Assembly (NCBI RefSeq): GCF_003086295.3
Contig: NC_092045.1
Location: 23,564,890-23,628,889, forward strand
DNA from: Arachis hypogaea
Taxonomy: Eukaryota; Streptophyta; Magnoliopsida; Fabales; Fabaceae
DNA: 64,000 nucleotides
Direction: 5' to 3'
The notes under the pieces were generated by a model. It saw only the letters and a program-made list of their open reading frames with translations. It had not been told where the DNA came from and ran no database searches. This document shows, piece by piece, positions 21,023 to 31,909 of the stretch (position 1 is its first letter; each line of letters starts with the position of its first letter). A program made the translations under genes and the position numbers.

Positions 21023-23367
21023 TCAAATGCAATTATCTGAGAATAAATGCGGATAATCTATTTGCATCTCCGACTCGAGTTCCCAAGTGTGTTCCTCAAC
21101 ACCGCCTCGACTCCAAGCCACTTTGACTAATGAAACCTCTTTTCCACGCAACTGTTTGATACTAGTATCATCAATTCTGACCGGAGCCACTGGAAGCGTC
21201 AAATCTTCCCTTAACTGAACCGACTCAGGTTCTAACACATGGCTAGCATCAGGAGTGTACTTCCGAAGCTGCAGCACGTGAAACACGTCGTGCAGATTCG
21301 AAAGATGAGGTGGTAGAGCCATACGATACGCCACCGGTCCAATCCTTTCCAGGATCTGAAATGGACCAATGTATCGAGGATTCAACTTCTTTGCCTTAAT
21401 CGCCCTACCTACTCCTGTGGTCGGAGTAACCTTAAGGAAAACATGATCTCCTTCCTCAAATTCTAAGAGCTTTCGCTTCTGATCAGCGTAACTCTTTTGA
21501 CGACTCTGCGTCGTAAGCATCCTATCACGGATTTTCTTGACTTGTTCAGTAGTCTCAGCTATCATTTCCGGCCCTAACAAGCTTTTCTCTCCAGCTTCAT
21601 ACCAACATACCGGAGATTGACATTTCCTCCCATACAAGGCCTCATACGGGGTCATTCCGATGCTCACATGATAACTATTATTGTATGCAAACTCCACTAA
21701 TGGCATATACCGATCCCAACTCGCCGGTTAGTCCAAAACACAAGCTCTCAACACATCTTCTAGTGTTTGGATCATCCTTTCAGATTGACCATCTGTTTGA
21801 GGATGGTAAGCCGTGCTCAAGCTTAATCGGGTTCCAAAAGCTTTCTGAAATGCACCCCAAAATCTTGAAGTGAAGCGAGGATCTCTATCAGAGATTATAG
21901 TAGCAGGTACACCATGAAGTCTCACAATCTCCTTTATGTATAACCGTGCTAGCTCCTCAAGGGTGTAAGTCATTCGAATGGGCAAAAAGTGAGCTGACTT
22001 CGTCAGTCGGTCCACAATCACCCAAATAGCATCAAAACCAGCCCTAGTCCTTGGCAATCCCGACACAAAGTCCATTGCAATACTTTCCCACTTCCATTGC
22101 GGAATCTCTAAAGGTTGCAACATCCCGGAAGGTCTTTGATGTTCAATCTTTACCTTTTGACAAGTTAAGCACTTTGAAACATATTCCGCCACATCATTCT
22201 TCATACCCGGCCACCAAAACATCGCCTTTAAATCATGGTACATCTTAGTACTTTCCGGGTGAATGGAGAATCCGCTTTTGTGTGCCTCCTTTAAAATATC
22301 TTGCCTCAAAGTGCCAACATCCGGCACAATGATCCTACCCTTGAATCTCTATAACCCATCTTTTTCTTCCGACTCTCCACTGTTTTCCTTGCTCAATAGC
22401 CGGTAACACCTTCCATAAAGCTTCATCATTCTGATGAGCCTTTAGGAGTTTGGACTTAAAGTCACTTGAGATTTCTAATCGGCTCAAACACAAAGTTCCG
22501 GATACTTCTCGAGCACCAATTTTCAGACTCTCGAATCCCTTGAGCAACTTCTCCTCTTGAAGCATCATCCAAGCCGCATATAATGACTTCCGACTCAACG
22601 CATCTGCCACTACGTTCGCCTTTCCTGGATGGTAATGCAACTCAAAGTCATAGTCCTTCAACAATTCCATCCACCTTCTCTGCCTCATATTAAGCTCTTT
22701 CTGATCAAAGAGGTACTTCAAGCTGTTATGATCGGAGAAAACTTGGAACTTAACCCCATAGAGGTAATGCCTCCACACCTTCAAGGCAAACACAACCGCA
22801 GCGAGTTCTAAATCGTGCGTAGGGTAACTAACTTCATGAGGTCTCAACTATCGTGAGGCATACGCCACCACATTATGATGCTGCATCAGCACGCACCCTA
22901 GACCCTTCAACGAGGCATCACAATACACCTCAAATGGCTCATTCGGCTCGGGTAACACTAACACAGGTGTAGTGGTCAACTTTTTCTTCAATGTCTGAAA
23001 GCTCTCCTCGCACTCAGGCGTCCAAACAAACGGAGTGTCTTTGCGGGTTAAATTTGTCATTGGCAAAGCTATCTGTGAAAAGCCCTTGATAAACCTTCGG
23101 TAATAGCCAGCTAAACCCAGAAAACTCCTTATCTCCGTCACGGTGGTTGGTTGCTTCCAATCCATCACAGCCTCTACCTTAGTTGGATCTACGACTATTC
23201 CCTTCTTACTCACCACATGGCCCAAAAACTTCACCTTACTCTTCCAAAACTCGCACTTAGACAGTTTTGCATAAAGTTTCTTCTCCTTTAGAATCTGCAA
23301 CACGGTCCTCAAGTGTTCCGCTTGCTCTTCTTCAGTCTTGGAATAAATCAGTATGTCATCAATGAAG
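21023..23367 (-). pseudogene. Element B pol: end of RT, RNase H, integrase, chromodomain
   Basis: The minus strand continues the reverse transcriptase of 33547-33888 from its [10 protein letters not shown] box (about 23344-23367). Then come the RT connection and RNase H ([16 protein letters not shown]-like [10 protein letters not shown]), an integrase with HHCC finger and D, D, E residues ([27 protein letters not shown]), a GPF module (YIGPFQILERIG) and a C-terminal chromodomain-like end (VAWSRGGVEEHTWELES). The last two place it in the chromovirus Tekay/Del group. It is dead: TAG at 22848-22850, a frame change near 22365, TAG at 22349-22351 and TAA at 21728-21730. The upstream half lies beyond FIDEL-2. 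Confidence 0.9.
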
Positions 23368-23372
23368 ACAAC
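23368..23372. repeat. Left target duplication of FIDEL-2 (ACAAC)
   Basis: Pairs with ATAAC at 33542-33546; one transition apart. Both flanks are contiguous B reverse-transcriptase sequence. Confidence 0.8.
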
Positions 23373-25004
23373 TGATGAGCGGATAATTTATACGCTTTTT
23401 GGCATTGTTTTTAGTATGTTTTTAGTATGATCTAGTTAGTTTTTAGTATATTTTTATTAGTTTTTAGTTAAAATTCACTTTTCTGGACTTTACTATGAGT
23501 TTGTGTATTTTTTTGTGATTTCAGGTATTTTCTGGCTGAAATTGAGGGACCTGAGCAAAAATCTGATTTGGAGACTAAAAAGAACTACAGATGCTGTTGG
23601 ATTCTGACCTCCCTGCACTCGAAGTGGATTTTCTGGAGCTACAGAAGCTCAATTGGCGCGCTCTCAATGGCGTTGGAAAGTAGACATCCTGGGCTTTCCA
23701 GCAATATATGATAGTCCATACTTTGCCCAAGATTTGATGGCCCAAACCGGCGTTCAAAGTCACCCTCAGAATTCCCAGCGTTAAACGCCGGAACTGGCAC
23801 CAAAGTGGGAGTTAAACGCCCAAACTGGCACAAAAGCTGGCGTTTAACTCCAAGAGAAGTCTCTACACAAAAATGCTTCAATGCTCAGCCCAAGCACACA
23901 CCAAGTGGGCCCGGAAGTGGATTTTTATGTCATTTACTCATTTCTGTAAACCCTAGGCTACTAGTTCTCTATATATAGGACCTTTTACTATTGTATTTTC
24001 ATCTTTTGATCATGTTTTTATGATTGAACCCTCTTTGGGAGGCTGGCCTCACGGCCATGCCTAGACCCTTGTTCTTATGTATTTTCAACGGTGGAGTTTC
24101 TACACACCATAGATTAAGGTGTAGAGCTCTGCTGTACCTCGAGTATTAATGCAATTACTATTGTTCTTCTATTCAATTCCGCTTGTTCTTGTTCCAAGAT
24201 ATCACTTGTTCTTCAACTTGATGAATGTGATGATCTGTGACACTCATCATCATTCTCACCTATGAACGCGTGCCTGACAACCACCTCCGTTCTACCTTAG
24301 ATTGGGTGGATATCTCTTGGATTCTTTAACCGGAATCTTCGTGGTATAAGCTAGAACTGATGGCGGCATTCAAGAGAATCCAGAAGGTCTAAACCTTGTC
24401 TGTGGTATTTTGAGTAGGATTCAATGATTGAATGACTGTGACGAGCTTCAAACTCCTGAAGGTTGGGCGTTAGTGACAGACGCAAAAGAATCACTGGATT
24501 CTACTCCGGCCTGATTGAGAACCGACAGATGGATAGCCGTGCCGTGACAGGGTGCGTTGAACATTTCCACTGAGAGGATGGGAGGTAGCCACTAACAACG
24601 GTAAAACCCTTGCATACAGCTTGCCATGGAAGGGAGTAAGAAGGATTGGATGAAGACAGTAGGAAAGCAGAGAGACGGAAGGAATCAAGCATCTTCGTAC
24701 GCTTATCTGAGATTCCCACCAATGAATTGCATAAGTATCTCTATCTTTATCTTTATGTTTTATTCATCATTCATAACCATTTGAGTTTGCCTGACTAAGA
24801 TTTACAAGGTGACCATAGCTTGCTTCATACCAACAATCTCTGTGGGATCGACCCTTACTCGCGTAAGGTTTATTACTTGGACGACCCAGTACACTTGCTG
24901 GTTAGTTGTGCGAAGTTCTGTTTATGCCATGGTATTGAACACCAAGTTTTTGGATTCATCACCTTGGATTATTTGTGTTGTAGTGATCACAATTTCGTGC
25001 ACCA
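23373..25004 (+). mobile_element. FIDEL-2 left LTR
   Basis: 1632 bp, TGATGAGCGG to GTGCACCA. TATA box CTATATATAG at 23969-23978. Palindromic GGCGTT/AACGCC words at about 23750-23855. Near the end (24940-24974) it contains CACCAAGTTTTTGG plus sequence that looks like a decayed primer-binding site, absent from the shorter FIDEL-1 LTR. Confidence 0.9.
23969..23978 (+). promoter_or_regulatory. TATA box of FIDEL-2 left LTR
   Basis: CTATATATAG in an otherwise unstructured stretch, about 600 bp into the LTR. It is repeated in the right LTR at 32506-32515. FIDEL-3 has TATAAATA at the equivalent place. Likely core promoter of the genomic transcript (inference). Confidence 0.6.
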
Positions 25005-25010
25005 AGTTTT

Positions 25011-25028
25011 TGGCACCGTTGCCGGGGA
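25011..25028 (+). other. FIDEL-2 primer-binding site, first copy
   Basis: TGGCACCGTTGCCGGGGA, six bases after the LTR end, one base off the tRNA-Asp complement. Confidence 0.8.
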
Positions 25029-25105
25029 TTGTTCGAGTTTTCGGCAAGCTTTTGGTCCGGTAACATCAGTGCCAAACTTTTGATCCGGCAACTGCACCAA
25101 GTTTT

Positions 25106-25123
25106 TGGCGCCGTTACCGGGGA
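25106..25123 (+). other. FIDEL-2 primer-binding site, second copy
   Basis: TGGCGCCGTTACCGGGGA, one base off the tRNA-Asp complement at a different position. It is preceded by CTGCACCAAGTTTT, the same sequence that marks a true LTR end and spacer. It lies 95 bp downstream of the first copy, with two further degenerate ..TTTTGRTCCGG..AAC words between them. Confidence 0.8.
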
Positions 25124-25819
25124 TTGTTGATTTTGGACAACTGACAGTTCATCTTGTTGCTTAGATTAGGTATTTTTCTTCAGAGTTCTTAAGAATGAAT
25201 TCTAGTGTTTCAAAGTGATGTTCTTATCATCACCAAAGCTGATTGATTCTCATCAATTTAGCTCTTGAATGCAATGTCCTGCTGAAGCTTGGCTGGCCAT
25301 GTCTAATTCCTTTAGACTGAAGCTTTAGACTAACATTGCATGATTCCTGGAATTCTCATTAAGAATTTTGATACCTTTATTTTCTTTTCCACTTAATTTT
25401 CGAAAAATCAAAAACAATTTACAAAATCATAAAAACCAAAAAAAAATATTTTATGTTTCTTGTTTGAGTTTAGTGTTTCATTTTAAGTTTGGTGTCAATT
25501 GCATGTTTCTGTTCTTCTTGCATTCATGCATGTGTCTTCATTAATCTTCAAGTTGTTCTTGATGATTTCATTGCTCTGATCTTTGAATTCTATTGACTTG
25601 AGTGTTTATATGTCTCATATGCATTCTCACTGTTAGTGTCAGCAGTATATAAACTGCTAAGTTTGGTGTCTTGCATGCATTGTTATTTAATTGTAGTTGC
25701 ATTTTGATTATTCCTCATTATTAAAAATCCAAAAATATATTTAATTTGTGTCTTTTCAAGTCAATAATACAGAGAATTGAATATTCAAAACATACTGCAG
25801 AGGAATTGCACAGAAAAAG

Positions 25820-25965
25820 CTGGGCGTTCAAAACGCCCAGTGAAGAAGGGCAAACTGGCATTTAAACGCCAGCCAAGGTGCCTGGCTCGGCGTTTAACGC
25901 CCAAAAGGGTAGAGTTTTGGGCGTTAAACACCAGAATGTGCACCATTCTGGGCGTTTAACGCCAG
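25820..25965. repeat. Five-copy GGCGTTTAACGCC array in FIDEL-2 leader
   Basis: GGGCGTTCAAAACGCCC, TGGCATTTAAACGCCAG, CGGCGTTTAACGCCC, GGGCGTTAAACACCAG and GGGCGTTTAACGCCAG, with spacers such as GAATGTGCACCATTC that are themselves near-palindromic. Confidence 0.88.
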
Positions 25966-26593
25966 GATGGCACAAGAGGGAAGATTCTGTTTTTAATGCA
26001 AATTTTTTTTTCAAGTTTTCGAAATTTTTCAAAATCAAATCTTTTTCAAATCAAATCTTTTCAATCAAATCTTTTTCAAAATCAATTTCTTTCTATTTTC
26101 AAAAATACTTGCTATCAATTAATGATTTGATTCAACATTTCAAGTATGTTGCCTTTTCTGTTGAGAAAGGTTTAATGTTTGAATCATATCTTTTCTTGAT
26201 AGCCAAGTCATTAATCTTAAAAAGCAAATCTTTTTAAAATGTTTTTCAAATCATATCTTCTCAATCACATTTTTTTTAACCAATCATATCTTTTTAATCA
26301 CATTTTTTTCAAAAATAGTTTTCAATCAAATCTTTTTAATTTCTTATTTCAAAATCTTTTTCAAAAATCACTTGATTTCTTTTCCACTCTTGGTTTTCGA
26401 AAATCAATTAGTGTTTTTCAAAATGTTTTCAAAATCTTTTACTTAATTTTCAAAAACTACTTCCCCTCTTCTCACATCCTTCTATTTAGGGACTAACACT
26501 ATTCCTTAATGCACAATTCAAACTCCAGCTTCTTTGATAAAGTTCGAATTTTCTACTTCTGCCTTCTATTTTTCTTTTCCTCTGACACCTCAA

Positions 26594-26624
26594 GGAATCT
26601 CTATACTGTGACATAGAGGATTCC
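26594..26624 (+). promoter_or_regulatory. Hairpin before FIDEL-2 Gag
   Basis: GGAATCTCTAT pairs with ATAGAGGATTCC across an 8-base loop with one bulge, ending 27 bp before the ATG at 26652. The same hairpin is at 47691-47721 in FIDEL-3. It is not present before FIDEL-1 Gag. Confidence 0.6.
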
Positions 26625-26651
26625 ATATTTCCTTGTTCTTTTCTCTTTCAT

Positions 26652-28991
26652 ATGAGCAGGAGCAAAGACAAACGCATTCTTGTTGAGGCTGATCCTGAAC
26701 CTGAAAGGACCTTGAAGCGAAAGCTAAGAGAAGCTAAGGCACAATTCTCTGTAGAGGACCTAACAGAAATCTTCAAAGAAGAAGACCCCATGGCAGCCGA
26801 AAACAACAACAATGCCAACAATGCAAGGAAGGTGCTGGGTGACTTTACTGCACCTACTCCCGACTTCTATGGGAGAAGCATCTCTATCCCTGCCATTGGA
26901 GCAAACAACTTTGAGCTTAAGCCTCAATTAGTTTCTCTAATGCAACAGAATTGCAAGTTTCATGGACTTCCATTGGAAGATCCTCATCAGTTTTTAGCTG
27001 AATCCTTGCAAATCTGTGACACTGTCAAGACTAATGGGGTTGACCCTGAGGTCTACAGACTTATGCTATTCCCTTTTGCTGTAAGAGACAGAGCTAGGAC
27101 ATGGTTGGACTCACAACCTAAAGAAAGCCTAAACTCTTGGGAAAAGCTAGTCAATGCCTTCTTGGCAAAGTTCTTTCCACCTCAAAAATTGAGTAAGCTT
27201 AGAGAGGAAGTCCAAACCTTCAGACAGAAGGAAGGAGAATCCCTCTATGAAGCTTGGGAAAGATACAAACAATTAATCAGAAAGTGTCCCTCTGACATGC
27301 TTTCTGAATGGAGCATCATAGGTATTTTCTATGATGGTCTCTCTGAACTATCCAAGATGTCTTTGGATAGCTCTGCTGGAGGATCTCTTCATCTGAAGAA
27401 GACGCCTACAGAAGCTCAAGAACTAATTGAAATGGTTGTAAATAACCAATTCATGTACACTTCTGAAAGGAATCCTGTGAACAATGGGACTAATCAGAAG
27501 AAAGGAGTTCTTGAGATTGACACTCTGAATGCCATATTGGCTTAGAACAAAATATTGACTCAGCAAGTCAATATGATTTCTCAAAGTCTGTCTGGAATGC
27601 AAAATGCACCAGGTAGTACTAAGGAGGCTTCATCTGAAGAAGAAGCTTATGATCCTGAGAACCCTTCAATGGAAGAGGTGAATTACATGGGAGAACCCTA
27701 TGGAAACACCTATAATCCTTCATGGAGAAATCATCCAAATTTCTCATGGAAGGATCAACAGAGACCTCAACAAGGTTTCAACAATAATAATGGTGGAAGA
27801 AACAGGTTTAGCAATGGCAAGCATTTTCCATCATCTTCTCAGCAACAGACAGAGAGTTCTAAGCAGAACACCTCTGACTTAGCAACCATGGTCTCTAATC
27901 TAATCAAAACCACTCAAAGTTTCATGACTGAAACAAGATCCTTCATTAGAAAATTGGAGGGACAAGTGGGTCAGCTGAGCAAGAAAATTACTGAACTCCC
28001 TCCTAGCACTCTTCCAAGCAATACAGAAGAAAATCCAAAAGGAGAGTGCAAAGCCATCAACATGGCCGAATTTGGAGAGGAGGAAGAGGCAGTGAACGCC
28101 ACTGAGGAAGACCTCAATGGACGTCCACTGGCCTCCAACGAGTTCCCCAATGAGGAACCATGGGAATCTAAGGCTCAAAATGAGACCATAGAGATTCCAT
28201 TGGACTTACTTCTGCCATTCATGAGCTCTGATGAGTATTCTTCCTCTGAAGAGGATGAGTATGTCACTGAAGAGCAAGTTGCTAAATACCTTGGAGCAAT
28301 CATGAAGCTAAATGACAAGTTATTTGGAAATGAGACTTGGGAGGATGAACCCCCTTTGCTCACCAAAGAACTGGATGATTTGTCTAGGCAGAAATTACCT
28401 CAAAAGAGACAGGATCCTGGGAAGTTTTCAATACCTTGTACCATAGGTACCATGACCTTCAAGAAGGCCTTGTGTGACCTAGGGTCAAGTGTAAACCTCA
28501 TGCCTCTCTCTGTAATGGAGAAGCTAGGAATCTTTGAGGTGCAAGCTGCAAAAATCTCACTAGAGATGGCAGACAACTCAAGAAAACAAGCTCATGGACT
28601 TGTAGAGGATGTTCTGGTAAAAGTTGAAGACCATTACATCCCTGCTGACTTCATAGTCATAGAGACTGGGAAGTGCATGGATGAATCCATCATCCTTGGC
28701 AGACCCTTCCTAGCCACAGCAAAGGCTGTGATTGATGTTGATAGAGGAGAATTGATCATTCAAGTGAATGAAGAATCCTTTATATTTAAGGCTTAAGGAT
28801 ATCCCTCTGTCACCATGGAGAGGAAGCATGAAGAGCTTCTCTCAAAACAGAGCCAAACAGAGCCCCCACAGTCAAACTCTAAGTTTGGTGTTGGGAGGCC
28901 ACAACCAACTTCTAAGTTTGGTGTTGAACCCCCACATTCAAACTCTAAGTTTGGTGTTGGGAGGTTCCAACATTGCTCTGAGTATCTGTGA
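26652..28991 (+). pseudogene. FIDEL-2 Gag-protease with two in-frame stops
   Basis: Same protein as the intact FIDEL-3 ORF (47752-50079): N-terminus MSRSKDKRILVEADPEPERT, Gag core (FPFAVRDRARTWLDSQP; WERYKQLIRKCPSDM), a Q/N-rich linker, and an aspartic protease with DLGSS (Asp codon at 28476-28478) and [14 protein letters not shown] at 27543-27545 cuts Gag from protease, and a TAA at 28794-28796 cuts off the C-terminal tail, which continues in the same frame through three NSKFGV-type repeats to 28991. No pol domain follows. No CCHC knuckle seen. Confidence 0.9.
28875..28963 (+). repeat. Three 33-bp repeats carrying AAGTTTGGTGT
   Basis: AAGTTTGGTGT at 28881, 28914 and 28947, exactly 33 bp apart. 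In frame they read as (N/T)SKFGV repeats. The equivalent repeat in FIDEL-3 is inside its open ORF. Confidence 0.88.
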
Positions 28992-29024
28992 GGCTCCATG
29001 AGAGCCCACTGTCAAGCTACTGAC

Positions 29025-29056
29025 ATTAAAGAAGCGCTTGTTGGGAGGCAACCCAA
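29025..29056 (+). promoter_or_regulatory. Conserved post-ORF stem-loop, FIDEL-2
   Basis: TTAAAGAAGCGCTTG, then TTGGG-AGGCAA-CCCAA (29041-29056). Compare 13226-13255 and 50122-50152. Confidence 0.65.
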
Positions 29057-29197
29057 TGTTATATTTTATCTATTTTTCCTCTATTATTTTATGTTTTTTG
29101 TAGGTTGATGATCATGAGAAGTCACAAAATCAATTAAAAAAGCAAAAATAGAATGAAAAACAGAAAGAAAAATAGCACACCCTGGAGGAAGATCCTG

Positions 29198-29369
29198 CTG
29201 GCGTTTAAACGCCAGTAAGGCTAGCAGATGGGCGTTTAACGCCCAGTCTGGCACCATTCTGGGCGTTTAACGCCAGAAAGGGGCACCAGACTGGCGTTAA
29301 ATGCCAGAAAAGGGCAAGAAGTTGGCGTTAAACGCCAGAAATGGGCACCAGCCCGGCGTTTAACGCTAG
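29198..29369. repeat. Six-copy GGCGTTTAACGCC array after FIDEL-2 Gag-protease
   Basis: Copies from CTGGCGTTTAAACGCCAG (29198) to CGGCGTTTAACGCTAG (29369), one about every 30 bp. Some have mismatched arms (AAATGCCAG, AACGCTAG). Confidence 0.88.
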
Positions 29370-29867
29370 AATTGGCATGAAGAGCAATTTTGCTCGCCAC
29401 TTGGTGCAGGGATGACTTTTCCTTGACACCTCAGGATCTATGGACCCCACAGGATCCCCACCTACCCCACCACTCTCTCTCCTTCACCCATTCACCAATC
29501 ACCTCCACACCTCTTCCCCAAAAACCCTTCACCTATCAAATCCCATCTTTTTCTTCACCACTCACATCCATCCTTCATAAAACCCCACCTACCCCACCAT
29601 TCAAATTTAAACCACTTCCCTCTCAAACCCACCCTCCCATAACCGACCCATAACCCTCCCCCCACCCCTATATAAACCCATCTTCACTCCTTCATTTTTA
29701 CACAACCTAAACACTACTTCTTCCCCTTTTAGCCGAACCACAAAGCCCCTCCATCTCCTTCAATTCTTCTTCTTCTACTCTCTTCTTTCTTCTTTTGCTC
29801 GAGGACGAGCAAACCTTTTATGTTTGGTGTGGTAAAAGCATTACTTTTTGTTTTTCCATAACCATTT
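29370..29867 (+). promoter_or_regulatory. Putative internal promoter and leader of FIDEL-2 3' ORF
   Basis: C-rich, CT-rich, without a credible ORF. TATATAAA at 29669-29676, then a CT-rich leader, the hairpin TTGCTC-GAGGAC-GAGCAA (29795-29812) and ATGTTTGGTGT (29820-29830, one change from the common word). The ORF start is at 29868, 199 bp after the TATA. Confidence 0.55.
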
Positions 29868-30985
29868 ATGGCATCCAAGGCCGGAGAAACCTCTAGAAAG
29901 AGGAAAGGGAAGGCAAAAGCTTCCACCTCCGAGTCATGGGAGATGGAAAGATTCATCTCAAGGGTGCATCAAGACCACTTCTATGAAGTTGTGGCCTTGA
30001 AGAAGGTGATCCTCGAGGTCCTTTTCAAACTCAAAAAGAGTGAATATCCGGAGATCCGACATGAGATCCGAAGGAGAGGTTGGGAAGTTCTTACCAACCC
30101 CATTCAACAAGTCGGAATCTTGATGGTTCAAGAGTTCTATGCCAATGCATAGATCACCAAGAACCATGATCAAAGTGTGAACCCGGACCCAAAGAATTGG
30201 CTTACTATGGTTCGGGGGAAATACTTGGATTTTAGTCCGGAAAATGTAAGGTTGGCATTCAACTTGCCCATGATGCAAGGAGATGAACATCCTTACACTA
30301 GAAGGGTCAACTTTGATCAAAGGTTGGACCAAGTCCTCATAGACATCTGTGAAGAGGGCGCTTAATAGAAGAGAGATTCAAGAGGAAAGCCGGTTCAATT
30401 GAGAAGGCATGACCTCAAGCCCGTGGCTAGAGGATGGTTGGAGTTTATTCAACGCTCAATCATTCCCACTAGCAACCGGTCCAAAGTTACTATAGATCGG
30501 GCTATCATGATTCATAGCATCATGATTGGAGAAGAAATAGAAGTTCATGAGGTTATATGCCAAGAACTCTATAAGGTGGCAGACAAGTCCTCTACCTTGG
30601 CAAGATTAGCCTTTCCTCATCTCATTTGTCACCTCTGTTATTCAGTTGGAGTTGACATAGAGGGAGACATCCCCATTGATGAGGACAAGCCCATCACTAA
30701 GAAGAGGATGGAGCAAACAAGAGATCCCTCTCATCATCAAATCCCTGAGATGCCTCAAGGGATGCACTTTCCTCCACAAAACTATTGGGAGCAACTAAAC
30801 ACCTCCCTAGGAGAATTAACATGGGACAACTAAGGGTGGTGCATCAAGAACATTCCATTCTCCTCCATGAAATTAGAGAAGATCAAAGAATCATGAGAAA
30901 TGAGCAACAAAGACAAGGAAGAGACATTGAGGAGCTCAAGCACTCCATGGGATCTTCAAGAGGAAGAACAAGCCGCCATCACTAA
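29868..30985 (+). pseudogene. FIDEL-2 3' ORF, broken
   Basis: Collinear with the intact FIDEL-3 ORF (51054-52202). Stops at 30150-30152 (TAG) and at 30363-30368 (TAA TAG), and a frame change near 30820, after which the last part runs to 30985. Shared landmarks: GWEVLTNP, GKYLDFSPENVRLAF, VARGWLEFIQRSIIPTSNRS, IMIHSIMIGEE. N-terminal basic stretch; no membrane segment. Confidence 0.85.
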
Positions 30986-31909
30986 GGTGGACCCGTTCTT
31001 TAATTTCTTTGTTCTTTATTTTCCTGTTTTTCGAAAATTATGCTTATGTTTATCTCTGTTTGTGTCTTGTGATCATTAGTGTCTTAGTGTCTATGCCTTA
31101 AAGTTATGAATGTCCTATGAATCCATCACCTTTCTTGAATGAAAAATGTTCTTAATTGAAAAAGAGAAGAATTGCATGAATTTTGAATTTTATAACAGTT
31201 TAATTATTTTGATGTGGTGGCAATACTTTTGTTTTCTGAATGTATGCTTAAACAGTGCATATGTATCTTGAATTTGTGGTTCATGAATGTTGGCTCTTGA
31301 AAGAATAATGAAAAAGGAGACATGTTACTGAGGATCTAAAAAATCATAAAAATGATTCTTGAAGCAAGAAAAAGCAGTGAATACAAAAAAAATTTCGAAA
31401 AAAAAAGAGAGAGAGAAAGAAAAAGGAAAAGAAAGAAAAAGAAAGAGAAAAAGAAAGAAATAAAGTTGTGATCCAAGGCAAAAAGAGTGTGCTTAAGAAC
31501 CCTAGACACCTCTAATTGGGGACTTTAGCAAAGCTGAGTCACAATCTGAAAAGGTTCACCCAATTATGTGTTTGTGGCATGTATGTATCCGGTGGTAATA
31601 CTGGAAGACAGAGTGCTTTGGGCCACGGCCAAGACTCAATAAGTAGCTGTGTTTGAGAATCATCATACTTAACTAGGAGAATCAATGACACTATCTGGAT
31701 TCTGAGTTCCTAAAGAAGCCAATCATTCTGAATTTCAAAGGATAGAGTGAGATGCCAAAACTATTCAGAGGCAAAAAGCTAAAAGCCCCGCTCATCTAAT
31801 TAATACTGATCTTCATAGATGTTTTTGGAATTCATTGCATATTCTCTTCTTTTTATCTTATTTGATTTTCAGTTGCTTGAGGACAAGCAACAATTTAAGT
31901 TTGGTGTTG
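30986..31909 (+). other. FIDEL-2 3' tail and plus-strand primer region
   Basis: Non-coding. A purine run (31380-31465), the conserved block also found in the other copies (about 31515-31690), then TTGCTT-GAGGAC-AAGCAA (31873-31890) and AAGTTTGGTGTTG (from 31897) to the LTR. Confidence 0.75.

Larger units (their letters stand above)
25124..26651 (+). promoter_or_regulatory. FIDEL-2 leader
   Basis: 1.5 kb, T-rich and non-coding. AAGTTTGGTGT at 25485-25495 and 25659-25669; a five-copy palindrome array at 25820-25965; long T/A runs with repeated AATCTTTTTCAAA words (26030-26400); and a hairpin just before Gag (26594-26624). ORFs in the T-rich part are compositional. Confidence 0.7.
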
